Positions 20,829 to 29,375 of a DNA stretch of 64,000 nt are shown here, in pieces (position 1 is the first letter of the stretch; every line of letters begins with the position of its first letter). The DNA is from Brevundimonas lenta (GTDB lineage: Bacteria; Pseudomonadota; Alphaproteobacteria; Caulobacterales; Caulobacteraceae), in the NCBI RefSeq assembly GCF_014196335.1, contig NZ_JACIDM010000002.1, positions 372,001 through 436,000 on the forward strand, written 5' to 3'. The position numbers and the translations under genes were made by a program. The notes below the pieces were generated by a model. The model ran no database searches. It saw only the letters and a program-made list of their open reading frames with translations, and was not told the origin of the DNA.

Positions 20829-21092
20829 CTAGTTCCGGCGCGAGGCGTAGGCGCGGTAGGTCGCGCGGACCTCGAGACCCTCTACGACCGCCGAAGCTTC
20901 GTGGAAGGTCAGATGCCGCCAGCCAGGTCGTGGGTCATGACGATCGCGGGGGCGAAGGTGAAGATGTCCCGATACCCGATCACGGCTCATGACCAGTCCG
21001 AGTTGGGTAGCGCGTTTCTGCAGCTCCCCGAACTTCGGATAGCTTTCCCCCGATTCGGGTACGGACGTTGCGTTGGCAGGGCGCATATCCAT
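20829..21092 (-). CDS. Hypothetical short basic protein
   Basis: 87 residues, Arg/His-rich, no signal or membrane helix. It contains KRATQLGLVMSRDRVSGHLH and ends RATYRAYASRRN. The composition is compatible with coding but there is no good ribosome site before ATG 21092, and I recognise no family. It could be a real small gene or a remnant. Confidence 0.38.
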   Translation of the reverse strand: MDMRPANATSVPESGESYPKFGELQKRATQLGLVMSRDRVSGHLHLRPRDRHDPRPGWRHLTFHEASAVVEGLEVRATYRAYASRRN

Positions 21093-21159
21093 GCGACAGA
21101 AACCGGTGTCTCTGAATTGCGTTCCACCTTGGCTGTCGAAAAACGTTAACCACGTTGAA

Positions 21160-22239
21160 CTATCCGGGGTTGCCGGAAGTCATGCTGCGGCGTGCAAGCA
21201 CCATGGCGCCGACGACGCAGGCGCCAAACAGCAGGCCTTCGATCCCCGCACTGACGGCCTGGCTGACGGGACCGAAACCGGTCTCTCCGAACAGGGCGCC
21301 GAGGTGGTCGAGGCGGAACCGGGAGTTGGGGAAGTGCCGGGCCAGCAGATCGAGGCTTCCGCCCATCAGACGCCCGCCCAGCAGGACGATCGCGACCCCG
21401 GCGACAGCCGCCGACAGCCCGCCCGCGATCATCGCCCGCCGCAGGGACAAGGCGCCGCCTCGCACGGCCAGCCACGCGCCGAAGCCGATGGCGCCGCCCA
21501 GAAGGGCGCCCTCCCCCGCCCCGGTGATCTCGCCGGGTGACTGGCCCAGCAGGATGGTGAAGGCGTCCAGACCCAGCATCTTGCCGAAAGCCCCGACCAG
21601 CAGGCCGCCGACGGCTCCGCCGAGGGTGCTCCAGGCCCAGCGGCGACCCGGCGCCAGCTCTGAGACGCCGACGCCCAGGCCCACGCCCGCGCCTCCGATC
21701 AGGCCGACCAGGATGGTGATGAAGATCAGCACCAGCACTACGGACGACGCCCCGGCGCCCGACTGCCCCGGCGCGCTGGCGAAACCGTACAGAAGACCGC
21801 CGAACGCCCCCGCGAACCCGCCGCCCAGCATGCCGGCGACGCCGAGCACGAGAGCCTGACGGCGGGACCAGTCCGGAGCGCCGACTGCTGCGGGCACGGC
21901 TGGCGCAGCGGGCTCATCCCCGATGCGTTCGACCGGGGCGATGAAGCGATAGCCGTGCTTGGGCACCGTCTCGATGAAGCGCGGCCGGGCGGCGTCGTCG
22001 CCAAGCTGGCGCCGCAGGGTGCGGATGCACTGGGTCAGGGCCTCGTCGGTGACCGGCACGCCGCGCCAGACCTCGTCGAGGAAGCGGTCCTTGGACACCA
22101 ACCGGCCCTGTTCGCTGACCAGCAGGGCCAGCGCGTCCAGATAGCGGTTGTTCAGCTCGACCGTCGCGTCGTCGCGGCGCAGCCGGCGGTCGCGCGGATC
22201 GAGGTGAAAGCGTTCGAAGCGAAAGCCGCCGGGCGCCAT
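21160..22239 (-). CDS. Winged-helix DNA-binding domain fused to a multi-pass membrane domain
   Basis: 359 residues. Residues 1-105 form an OmpR/CadC-type winged helix: FHLDPRDRRLRRDDATVELN, then VSKDRFLDEVWRGVPVTDEAL, and the wing FIETVPKHGYRFIAPV. After a short Pro-rich linker, residues ~130-355 are a Gly-rich block of about seven membrane helices instead of the single helix and periplasmic sensor seen in CadC/ToxR. This suggests a membrane-tethered one-component regulator that senses something in the bilayer. Neighbours give no hint; the divergent gap to tsf holds only the tsf terminator. Confidence 0.82.
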   Translation of the reverse strand: MAPGGFRFERFHLDPRDRRLRRDDATVELNNRYLDALALLVSEQGRLVSKDRFLDEVWRGVPVTDEALTQCIRTLRRQLGDDAARPRFIETVPKHGYRFIAPVERIGDEPAAPAVPAAVGAPDWSRRQALVLGVAGMLGGGFAGAFGGLLYGFASAPGQSGAGASSVVLVLIFITILVGLIGGAGVGLGVGVSELAPGRRWAWSTLGGAVGGLLVGAFGKMLGLDAFTILLGQSPGEITGAGEGALLGGAIGFGAWLAVRGGALSLRRAMIAGGLSAAVAGVAIVLLGGRLMGGSLDLLARHFPNSRFRLDHLGALFGETGFGPVSQAVSAGIEGLLFGACVVGAMVLARRSMTSGNPG

Positions 22240-22315
22240 GTGTCGCTTTCAAAAACCGGGCAAATCAGACCGGGAGCCTCCTCCAGGCGGCGAGGCATGG
22301 CAATGGACGGCGCAA

Positions 22316-22352
22316 ACGAAAAAGGGGGCGGCGACCGAAGTCGCCAGCCCCC
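22316..22352 (-). terminator. Rho-independent terminator of rpsB-tsf
   Basis: On the minus strand a GGGGGC-GGCGAC / GTCGCC-GCCCCC type stem with a short loop is followed by TTTTTCGTTT. It lies about 30 bases after the tsf stop. Confidence 0.9.
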
Positions 22353-22384
22353 TGATCACGGTCCCCGAAGGGATCGGTCGTGGC

Positions 22385-23326
22385 TTATTGGCCGGCCATC
22401 ATCGAGGCGACTTCCGAAGCGAAGTCCGGGCCTTCGACCTTCTCGACGCCTTCGCCCAGGGCGAGGCGGACGAAGCCGGCCAGGTGCAGACCGGGCGCGC
22501 CCAGTTCCTTGCCGGTGTCGGCGACCAGCTGCTCGATGGTCACGTCGGGGTTCATGACGAACGGCTGCTTGGAGAGCACCACGTCCTTCTGGAACTTGTT
22601 GATCTGACCTTCGACGATCTTGGCGATCATCGCTTCCGGACGGCCTTCTTCCTTGGCCTTCTCGGTCAGGACCTGACGTTCCTTCTCGACCGCGGCCGGG
22701 TCCAGATCGTCGGTGTTCAGCGACAGCGGAGCCGTGGCGGCCACGTGCATGGCGATCTTGCGGCCCAGTTCACGCAGGGCGGCCTTGTCGCCGCCGCCGT
22801 GCAGGGCGACCAGCACGCCGATGCGGCCCACGCCCGGCGAGACCGAGTTGTGGACGTACGAGGCGACGACGCCTTCGTCGACCGACAGGCGGGCGGCGCG
22901 GCGCAGCTGCATGTTTTCGCCGATGGTGGCGATCATGCTGGTCACTTCGTCCTGGACCGTCTTGCCGGCTTCCAGTTCAGCGCCGTGCAGACCTTCGAGC
23001 GTGGCGTGCTCGAGGCCCAGCTGGGCGAACTTCTTGGCGGCGTTCTGGAACAGGTCGTTGCGGGCGACGAAGTCGGTTTCGGCGTTGAACTCGATGGCGG
23101 CGCCGACTTCACCGGCTCCGACTTCCTTCGAGGCGACGGCCACCAGGCCTTCGGCGGCGACGCGGTCGGCCTTCTTGGCGGCCTTGGACAGGCCCTTGGC
23201 GCGCAGCCAGTCGATCGCGGCGTTGATGTCGCCGTCGGTCTCTTGCAGCGCCTTCTTGCAGTCCATCATGCCGACGCCGGACTTGGCGCGGAGTTCCATA
23301 ACGAGAGCGGCGGTGATCTCAGCCAT
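22385..23326 (-). CDS. tsf: Elongation factor Ts
   Basis: 313 residues. The N-terminal UBA-like segment [20 protein letters not shown] and the EF-Ts signature [11 protein letters not shown] near residue 80 are present, followed by the two core subdomains. It exchanges GDP for GTP on EF-Tu. It lies in the conserved rpsB-tsf operon; a 102-base gap with two hairpins separates the genes, and a strong terminator follows. Confidence 0.98.
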   Translation of the reverse strand: MAEITAALVMELRAKSGVGMMDCKKALQETDGDINAAIDWLRAKGLSKAAKKADRVAAEGLVAVASKEVGAGEVGAAIEFNAETDFVARNDLFQNAAKKFAQLGLEHATLEGLHGAELEAGKTVQDEVTSMIATIGENMQLRRAARLSVDEGVVASYVHNSVSPGVGRIGVLVALHGGGDKAALRELGRKIAMHVAATAPLSLNTDDLDPAAVEKERQVLTEKAKEEGRPEAMIAKIVEGQINKFQKDVVLSKQPFVMNPDVTIEQLVADTGKELGAPGLHLAGFVRLALGEGVEKVEGPDFASEVASMMAGQ

Positions 23327-23357
23327 TGTATAGCTCCTTGGGTATTCGAATGCGGTA

Positions 23358-23419
23358 ACGGCCCGGCTGATTAGCCGGGCCGTATGTCAGTTAGACGTAC
23401 GGCCTTCATCCGAAGGCCG
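23358..23419 (-). promoter_or_regulatory. Two hairpins in the rpsB-tsf intergenic region
   Basis: A 10-bp perfect stem (ACGGCCCGGC at 23358-23367 pairs with 23374-23383) and a second 8-bp stem (CGGCCTTC at 23400-23407 with 23412-23419). Neither is followed by a T-tract on the minus strand, so they look like processing, stability or attenuation elements rather than full terminators. Confidence 0.6.
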
Positions 23420-23428
23420 GTGCGATCC

Positions 23429-24337
23429 TCAGACCGCGGCCTTGTCGGTTTCGACGGCGTCGAGGGCTTCCGTCGTCGCTTCCTGGGCGGCTTCGTCGGC
23501 GACGGCCGGTTCAGCAGCGGCTTCCAGTTCGGCGGCGACGCCTTCGGTGCCGGCCGGGGCGGCTTCAGCGGCGACCGGGGCCGAGGCCTCGCGCAGCATC
23601 GGCTCTTCCGGGTTGATCGCAGCGCCCAGGTCCACGCCCGAGGCCGACTGGCCGGCGGCCAGGCCGTCGAGGACGGCGTCGGCGATCAGGTCGCAGTAGG
23701 TCTGGATGGCGCGGGCGGCGTCGTCGTTGCCCGGGACCGGATAGGTGATGCCGTCCGGATCCGAGTTGGTGTCCAGGATCGCGATGATCGGGATGTTCAG
23801 CTTGCGGGCTTCCTGGATCGCGATCGCTTCCTTGTTGGTGTCGATCACGAACATGATGTCCGGGATCGAACCCATGTCCTTGATGCCGCCCAGCGACAGC
23901 TCAAGCTTGTCCTTCTCGCGCTGCAGGGTCAGCAGCTCTTTCTTGACGCGGCCTTCGCCGCCGGCTTCCAGAACGCCTTCCAGCTCGCGCAGGCGGGCGA
24001 TCGAGCCCGAGACGGTGCGCCAGTTGGTCAGCGTGCCGCCGAGCCAACGGTTGTTCATGTAGTACTGGGCGCAGCGCTTGGCGGCTTCGGCGACCGGATC
24101 AGCGGCCTGGCGCTTGGTGCCGACGAACAGCACGCGGCCGCCCTTGGCGGCGACGTCGCGCACGGCGACCAGCGCCTGGTGCATCAGCGGCATCGTCTGC
24201 GACAGGTCGATGATGTGAATGTTGGAGCGCGAGCCGAAGATGTACTTGTCCATCTTCGGGTTCCAGCGGTGCGTCTGGTGGCCGAAGTGGGCGCCGGCTT
24301 CGAGCAGCGAACGCATGGAGAATTCAGGCAGAGCCAT
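23429..24337 (-). CDS. rpsB: 30S ribosomal protein S2 with acidic C-terminal extension
   Basis: 302 residues. S2 core motifs are clear: [20 protein letters not shown] at the start, [11 protein letters not shown] near 90 and [11 protein letters not shown] near 115. After about residue 245 there is an Ala/Glu-rich tail of ~55 residues (ending [12 protein letters not shown]) that E. coli S2 (about 240 residues) lacks. Such tails occur in alphaproteobacterial S2. S2 assembles late into the 30S subunit and binds S1. First gene of rpsB-tsf. Confidence 0.98.
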   Translation of the reverse strand: MALPEFSMRSLLEAGAHFGHQTHRWNPKMDKYIFGSRSNIHIIDLSQTMPLMHQALVAVRDVAAKGGRVLFVGTKRQAADPVAEAAKRCAQYYMNNRWLGGTLTNWRTVSGSIARLRELEGVLEAGGEGRVKKELLTLQREKDKLELSLGGIKDMGSIPDIMFVIDTNKEAIAIQEARKLNIPIIAILDTNSDPDGITYPVPGNDDAARAIQTYCDLIADAVLDGLAAGQSASGVDLGAAINPEEPMLREASAPVAAEAAPAGTEGVAAELEAAAEPAVADEAAQEATTEALDAVETDKAAV

Positions 24338-24384
24338 GATCGGTAGTGTCCTTTTTCCGATAGACGTTGCGTGGGCGCTTTAAA

Positions 24385-24415
24385 GGTCCGCATGGACCCT
24401 CGGAATGGAGCGGAC
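24385..24415 (-). promoter_or_regulatory. Competing hairpins in the rpsB leader
   Basis: GGTCC-GCAT-GGACC (24385-24398) forms a small hairpin. GTCCGC at 24386-24391 can instead pair with GCGGAC at 24410-24415. The two folds share bases and exclude each other, as in autoregulated ribosomal leaders. It lies about 50-80 bases upstream of the rpsB start. Confidence 0.4.
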
Positions 24416-24465
24416 GGGGATGTCTCCCCCGGCTGCGCCACGCCCACGTGCGAAGTGCGGGCGCC

Positions 24466-24493
24466 ATGTAGGCGCAAAGCCCCGGAATAGCAA
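24466..24493 (-). promoter_or_regulatory. Candidate rpsB promoter
   Basis: On the minus strand TTGCTA (24493-24488), a 16-base spacer and CTACAT (24471-24466). It predicts a leader of about 120 nt. The tRNA-Leu upstream region has the same form (TTGCCC-N16-CTACAG). Confidence 0.45.
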
Positions 24494-24547
24494 GCCGCTG
24501 GACAATGATCCCGCCATTGCGGACGCTGGGATCGAGGGGGAGCCACC

Positions 24548-25084
24548 ATGTACAGAATCACAGCCGTCGTCGTCGCCTTGCTGCTTTGCGCCACGGGTGC
24601 CCAGGCGGCGTCCGGGCAGGCCTCGGACAACGCAGCGCGAACCGCCGCCGCGCACAGGCTTATGGATCCCGTCATCGAGGGCATGATGCGGGCGCCGCTG
24701 GAGGCGCTTTGGACCGGCATGGACCAGACTGGCTACGCGCCGGAAGAAGTCGCCGTCATGAGCACCACCTTCCACCTCGAGGTCGATGGGGTGATCCGGA
24801 CGGTGCAGGACGAGATGGCCGCCGCCGTTGTTCTCCATGTTCCGCTGGATCAGATCAACGACAACGCTGACTTCAACTCTCCCGCCTGGAGCGCGGTGGG
24901 CGAGTCGCTCGGCCGGGCGATGGAAGGCCGGGGCCAAAAGATCGGTCTGGAGATGATGATGCGCGTCTACGAGAAGGGCTGTGCGGCGCGGTCCGACCCC
25001 TCTCCGACCTGCCGGCAGACTCTCGAGCGGGTCGCGGAATACCGGTCCGGCCGGGTGACGGCCGAAGACATTCTCGGCCGCTGA
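24548..25084 (+). CDS. Secreted protein, DUF2059-like layout
   Basis: 178 residues with a signal peptide (MYRITAVVVALLLCATGAQA). The mature helical part has a RLMDPVIEGMMRAPLEALW segment and ends with a paired-Cys region (EKGCAARSDPSPTCRQ) that may form a disulfide. The size and helical pattern resemble DUF2059 periplasmic proteins, but this is only an impression. Divergent from rpsB; a separate gene follows after 70 bases. Confidence 0.62.
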   Translation: MYRITAVVVALLLCATGAQAASGQASDNAARTAAAHRLMDPVIEGMMRAPLEALWTGMDQTGYAPEEVAVMSTTFHLEVDGVIRTVQDEMAAAVVLHVPLDQINDNADFNSPAWSAVGESLGRAMEGRGQKIGLEMMMRVYEKGCAARSDPSPTCRQTLERVAEYRSGRVTAEDILGR

Positions 25085-25116
25085 CGGCATCCCGAAACGA
25101 CCTCTCGCGCACTTCG

Positions 25117-25131
25117 CATACCGCTGGTATG
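25117..25131. promoter_or_regulatory. Perfect palindrome upstream of the 25154 gene, candidate operator
   Basis: CATACC-GCT-GGTATG, two perfect 6-bp arms with a 3-base centre, 22 bases upstream of ATG 25154. No regulator is known; spacing suits an operator near the start site. Confidence 0.35.
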
Positions 25132-25153
25132 GTGAAGGTCGGAGGTGGGCGAG

Positions 25154-25810
25154 ATGACTTACCGGACCTGGCTGGGCGTCACCGCGACGCTGATGTTCGC
25201 CGCGATCGCGGGCGTGACCACATCACAGCAGCCACCGCCCGCCCCGACCGCCGCGACACAGGTCGAACTGCCGCGCTCGCGCGTCGATGAGGCCGAGCTG
25301 GCGCAGGCGCGTCAGGACCCGTTGGCCGAGCGACTGCGCGGGGTGCTGAACCAGCAGCCGCAGACGGTCGAGGTGCTGCGTACGGCCCAGGCGTCGGACG
25401 TGCCGGTGCTGGCGCCCGCCGATCCGGCCCTGCTGGGAACCGCGCAGATCTACGGCGGCGACGGCCACTATATGATGGTGGTGCAGCGGGCCGGTCAGAT
25501 CATCGAGATCTACGGCGCGACCAAGGCCCTGCAGTCCCCCGTGTCCAAGCCCCCTGCCCGCCCGGCGGCGGAGCCCGTGGCGGCGCGCCGGATCGATGCG
25601 AAGTTCGCCGCGCGGCGTCAGGCGCGGGCCAGCGAGCTCAGCGACGTCCGCACCGAGCGCACGGAGTACGGCGTCGACGTCGCCTTCAACCGCTTCGGCG
25701 CGGCCTACAACGTCACCTTCATCTGCGAGGCCCAGGCGTCGCCGGGCTGCACCGAGGCGGACGCGGTGGCGTTCGCGGAAAGCCTGATCCTGATCGGGGG
25801 CGGCGCGTGA
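25154..25810 (+). CDS. Hypothetical secreted or membrane-anchored protein
   Basis: 218 residues from ATG 25154, chosen because GGAGG lies at 25141-25145; a GTG at 25145 is in frame but overlaps that site. An N-terminal hydrophobic helix (WLGVTATLMFAAIAGV) is followed by a Pro-rich linker, a central GGDGHYMMVVQRAGQIIEIYG domain and a C-terminal region with two cysteines (FICEA and PGCTEA). It overlaps the next, M23 peptidase gene by GTGA, suggesting joint expression at the cell envelope. Confidence 0.65.
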   Translation: MTYRTWLGVTATLMFAAIAGVTTSQQPPPAPTAATQVELPRSRVDEAELAQARQDPLAERLRGVLNQQPQTVEVLRTAQASDVPVLAPADPALLGTAQIYGGDGHYMMVVQRAGQIIEIYGATKALQSPVSKPPARPAAEPVAARRIDAKFAARRQARASELSDVRTERTEYGVDVAFNRFGAAYNVTFICEAQASPGCTEADAVAFAESLILIGGGA

Positions 25811-26610
25811 GGCGGCCCGCGGCCCTGGCGGCGCTGTTGCTGCTGACCGCCTGCTCGCCCGGCGGCTGCGGCCAGACGGCGACGACGCCGGAGAAGAAGG
25901 CTGATGCGCCTGCGCCCGGCGATCCCACGCCTGATCCCGGTCCGGCCACCCCGCCCGCGCCGACGCCGGTCAGCTGGCCGCACGACGGCGGTGGGGCCCT
26001 GTATCCGGGCTCGGGCAGCGGCGCGACCGACGCGACCCTGTGGGCCGTCGGCATGCGTTTCCCGATGGAGGCCGGGCCGGCCTACGCCAACTCCCAGGTC
26101 TACGGCTACGGCGGTTTCGCCGCGCCCGGCCCGGGCGGCCAGTGCGATGCACGGAACTACAGCTACCCGTGGCGCGACAATTTCTGCGAGACCCGCTCCT
26201 GGACCAACGGCATGTGCCCCGCCGGCAAGGGTCACCAGGGCCAGGACATCCGCCCGGCCACCTGCGAGAAGAAGGTCCACTGGGTGGTCGCCGCCGAGAA
26301 GGGCCGCATCACCTCGATCGGCAGCTACACCGTCACCGTGCTGGGCGACTCCGGGCGCATCTATCGCTACCTGCACATGGACATGCCGGGCGTGAACGCG
26401 ATGTTCCCGAACGAGGCCTCGCGCGCCGTCACCCGCGGTCAGCGCATCGGCAAGGTGTCGGCCGACTTCGGCGGCTCGGCGACCACCATCCACCTGCATT
26501 TCGAGATCAAGGCCCCGGTGTCGAACGGCTCCGGCGCGACCGTGATGTTCGTGCCGACCTATTCCAGCCTGGTCGACAGCTACGGCCGCCTGCTGAACGG
26601 CGCGGGCTGA
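25807..26610 (+). CDS. M23-family (LytM) lipoprotein peptidase-like protein
   Basis: 267 residues from a GTG start overlapping the previous stop (GTGA). A lipoprotein signal ends LLLLTAC. A Pro/Asp-rich linker leads to an M23 domain with GHQGQDIRP (HxxGxD form of the first motif) and HLHFEI (HxH) near residue 232. Extra cysteines (QCDARNY, FCETRS, MCPAGK, ATCEKK) are unusual and may form disulfides. It may cut peptidoglycan cross-links or act as a non-catalytic activator; both zinc-binding motifs are present, so activity is plausible. Confidence 0.85.
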   Translation: MRRPAALAALLLLTACSPGGCGQTATTPEKKADAPAPGDPTPDPGPATPPAPTPVSWPHDGGGALYPGSGSGATDATLWAVGMRFPMEAGPAYANSQVYGYGGFAAPGPGGQCDARNYSYPWRDNFCETRSWTNGMCPAGKGHQGQDIRPATCEKKVHWVVAAEKGRITSIGSYTVTVLGDSGRIYRYLHMDMPGVNAMFPNEASRAVTRGQRIGKVSADFGGSATTIHLHFEIKAPVSNGSGATVMFVPTYSSLVDSYGRLLNGAG

Positions 26611-26617
26611 CCCAATT

Positions 26618-26749
26618 CCCGCTCATCCCCGCGAAAGCGGGGACCCAGTGATTTCGGGGAAACACCGGCGGGCGGGATGACTGTCAGCGCGGGCTCGGTC
26701 GCACCGATCACCCAAAGGACTGGATCCCCGCTTTCGCGGGGATGAGCGG
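26618..26749. repeat. Pair of inverted REP-like palindromes
   Basis: CCGCTCATCCCCGCGAAAGC with GGGGACCCAG (26619-26648) is mirrored by an inverted copy at 26720-26749. Each copy contains its own palindrome (CCCCGC-GAAA-GCGGGG type). This widely dispersed bacterial repeat class lies between the convergent M23 and hrpB genes. Confidence 0.85.
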
Positions 26750-26759
26750 AAAACAGGGG

Positions 26760-29177
26760 TCACGTCCCGCGCGGCTTGGCCCGGTTGGTGGCCTCGGCGA
26801 CCGACGGATCCTCGGGCCACGGGTGGCGCGGATAGCGGCCGCGCATGTCGGCGCGCACGTCCCGCCATGAGCCGGCCCAGAAGCCGGGCAGGTCTTTCGT
26901 CATCTGGATCGGCCGTCGCGCCGGCGACAGCAGGGCGAGCGTCAGGGGCGTGCCGCGGCCGACGGTCGGATGGGTCTTCACCCCGAACAGCTCCTGCACC
27001 CGGATGTCGACCCGCGGTCCGCCCTCGGCGGCGTAGTCGATGGCGGCGGAGCCGAGGGGAGTCTCCAGCCGGGCCGGAGCCAGATCATCAAGCGCCCGCT
27101 GGCGATCCCACGGGATCAGCGAGCGCAGCCCGTTCTCCAGCGCGCCGTCGGCGATGGCCTCCAGCGACTGGACGCCATCCAGCAGCGGCCACAGCCAGAT
27201 CTCCCGCTCGGCCGCCAGGCCATCATCGGACATGTCCGGCCAGCCATCATCGAGTGTGCGCAGGAAGGCGAGCCGGGCGCGCAGGGCCGAGGCCCGCTCG
27301 CCCCAGCGCAGCGCCTTCAGCCCGTCGCGCTCGACCTCGCCTTTCAGCGCCGCGGTGATGGCGGCGCGGTCCGGCGCGCCCTTGATCTTCTCGTCGACGA
27401 CGATCGCGCCGATGCGGCGGATGCGCTTCAGCACCATGCGGCCGGACGGCTCGCGGTTCAGCCGGTCCTCGCTCTCGATGCGATGATCCAGCGCCGCAAG
27501 GTCGACCGGCGCAGCCAGCCGGATGCGATCCCGCGCCTCGCCGCCGCCCAGTTCGGCGACCGCCAGCCAGGGCTCCCGCGCAAGGGCGTCGGTCGGATCG
27601 AGGAAGGCGCCGCGACCGGACGCCAGCAGCACCTCGCCCGGCTTGCCCCGCGCCTTGGCCACCCGTTCGGGGAAGGCCTCGGCCAGCAGCACGCCCACAT
27701 CCGCCGATCCGCCCTGCCCGCCCCCGGCCGCACGCGCCCAGCGGTCGGCCAGCTTCATCGCGTCGCGGGCGCGAGGCGTGCGGTCCCGATCCAGACCGCG
27801 CAGCCGGTCGCGCAGGTCAGTGTCGTTCCCGCCCAGCCCCGGCTCGCTGAGCACGGCGGCGATGCGGGCGCCCAGGGCGGCGTCGCCGGCGTCACTGGCC
27901 ACGGCGACCATGTGCGCCAGCCGCGGCGGCAGCGGGATGCGGGTCAGGCGACGGCCGTGGTCCGTCAGGGCGCCGTCGGCGTCGAGCGCATCAAGCCTCT
28001 GCAGCACCTTGCGCGCCTCGGCGAAGGCGCCGGACGGCGGCTGGTCCAGCAGGGCCAGGTCCTCCGTCGACCGCGCGCCCCAGCGGGCGAGGTCGAGGGC
28101 GAAGGCGGTCAGGTCGGCTTCCAGGATTTCCGGCCGCTGGTGGGCGACCAGGCCGCGGGACTGTTCCTCGTCCCACAGGCGATAGCAGACGCCGGGTTCG
28201 ACGCGGCCGGCGCGACCCCGCCGCTGTTCGGCCGAGGACCGGCTGACGCGGACGGTGGCCAGGCGGGTCAGGCCGCTGGACGGCTCGAAGCGCGGCACCC
28301 GCGACAGACCGCCGTCGATTACGACGCGCACGCCCTCGATAGTCAGACTGGTCTCGGCCACCGAGGTCGCCAGCACCACCTTGCGACGGCCCGGCGCCGC
28401 CGGCTCGATCGCCCGATCCTGCTCGCCCTTGTCGAGCGCGCCGTAGAGGGGGACGACATCGACGCCGACGGGCACACGATCGTTCAGCCGCTGGGCCGTT
28501 CGATGGATTTCGCCCTGTCCCGGCAGGAAGACGAGGACCGAGCCGCCCTCCTCCGCCAGGGCCTGGCGCACGGCTCGGGCGACGGCGTCCTCGAACCGCT
28601 CGGCGGCGTTGCGGCCGAGATAGCGGGTCTCGACCGGGAACATACGCCCCTCGGCCTCGATCACCGGCGCCCCGTCCAGAAGGCGCGAGACCCCGGCGAT
28701 GTCCAGGGTGGCCGACATGACCAGCAGCCGCAGGTCGTCGCGCAGCAGCCCCTGCGCCTCCCGCGCCAGCGCCAGGCCGAGGTCGGCGTCGAGACTGCGC
28801 TCGTGGAATTCGTCGAACAGAACCGCGCCGACGCCGTCCAGGCCCGGGTCGTCCAGAATCATCCGCGTGAAGACGCCCTCGGTGATCACCTCGATGCGCG
28901 TCTTCGGGCCGATGCGGTTTTGCAGACGGGTTCGATAACCAACCGTGCCGCCGGCCTGTTCGCCGAGTGTCTTCGCCATGCGGTCGGCGGCGGCCCGTGC
29001 GGCCAGGCGTCGCGGCTCCAGCACCAGCACCTTGCTGTCGTCCAGCCACGGCTGATCCAGCAGGGCCAGCGGCACGACGGTCGTCTTGCCCGCCCCCGGC
29101 GGCGCCGCGAGCACCACGGCGTTCGCCCCGGTCAGGGCGGCCTTCAGCGGTTCGAGGACGGCGTGGATCGGCAGCAT
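26760..29177 (-). CDS. hrpB: ATP-dependent RNA helicase HrpB
   Basis: 805 residues, usual for HrpB. Walker A APPGAGKTTVVPLALL near residue 25, DEAH-box variant DEFHERSLDADLGLA near 117, motif III MSATLD near 155, motif V LATSVAETSLTI near 265 and motif VI QRRGRAGR near 315. Then HA2, and the HrpB-specific C-terminal domain with FWAGSWRDVRADMRGRYPRH. It is a DExH superfamily 2 helicase of unclear cellular role, non-essential in E. coli. Monocistronic. Confidence 0.96.
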   Translation of the reverse strand: MLPIHAVLEPLKAALTGANAVVLAAPPGAGKTTVVPLALLDQPWLDDSKVLVLEPRRLAARAAADRMAKTLGEQAGGTVGYRTRLQNRIGPKTRIEVITEGVFTRMILDDPGLDGVGAVLFDEFHERSLDADLGLALAREAQGLLRDDLRLLVMSATLDIAGVSRLLDGAPVIEAEGRMFPVETRYLGRNAAERFEDAVARAVRQALAEEGGSVLVFLPGQGEIHRTAQRLNDRVPVGVDVVPLYGALDKGEQDRAIEPAAPGRRKVVLATSVAETSLTIEGVRVVIDGGLSRVPRFEPSSGLTRLATVRVSRSSAEQRRGRAGRVEPGVCYRLWDEEQSRGLVAHQRPEILEADLTAFALDLARWGARSTEDLALLDQPPSGAFAEARKVLQRLDALDADGALTDHGRRLTRIPLPPRLAHMVAVASDAGDAALGARIAAVLSEPGLGGNDTDLRDRLRGLDRDRTPRARDAMKLADRWARAAGGGQGGSADVGVLLAEAFPERVAKARGKPGEVLLASGRGAFLDPTDALAREPWLAVAELGGGEARDRIRLAAPVDLAALDHRIESEDRLNREPSGRMVLKRIRRIGAIVVDEKIKGAPDRAAITAALKGEVERDGLKALRWGERASALRARLAFLRTLDDGWPDMSDDGLAAEREIWLWPLLDGVQSLEAIADGALENGLRSLIPWDRQRALDDLAPARLETPLGSAAIDYAAEGGPRVDIRVQELFGVKTHPTVGRGTPLTLALLSPARRPIQMTKDLPGFWAGSWRDVRADMRGRYPRHPWPEDPSVAEATNRAKPRGT

Positions 29178-29375
29178 CGGCGCTCAGGTAGCGCGAAGCG
29201 CCACGGCGCCGCCAGCGTTTCAGGTGCGGTCCAGCCGACACGCCCGTGGTCACGAAAGCGTCGTCGCGTCTTCACCTATCGGAAACCGCGTTGCCAGCGC
29301 CCACGAGCGCCGCTAGCGTCCGCGCCATTGAAGGCGGCCCGGGGAGGGCTTCGCCGTGTAAGGGGGCGAGACTCT

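Noticed and set aside
26970-29375. Open frame upstream of, and in frame with, the amino acid permease
   Set aside because: It runs antisense through hrpB. The permease starts at ATG 29376 with a ribosome site, and nothing upstream resembles a protein.
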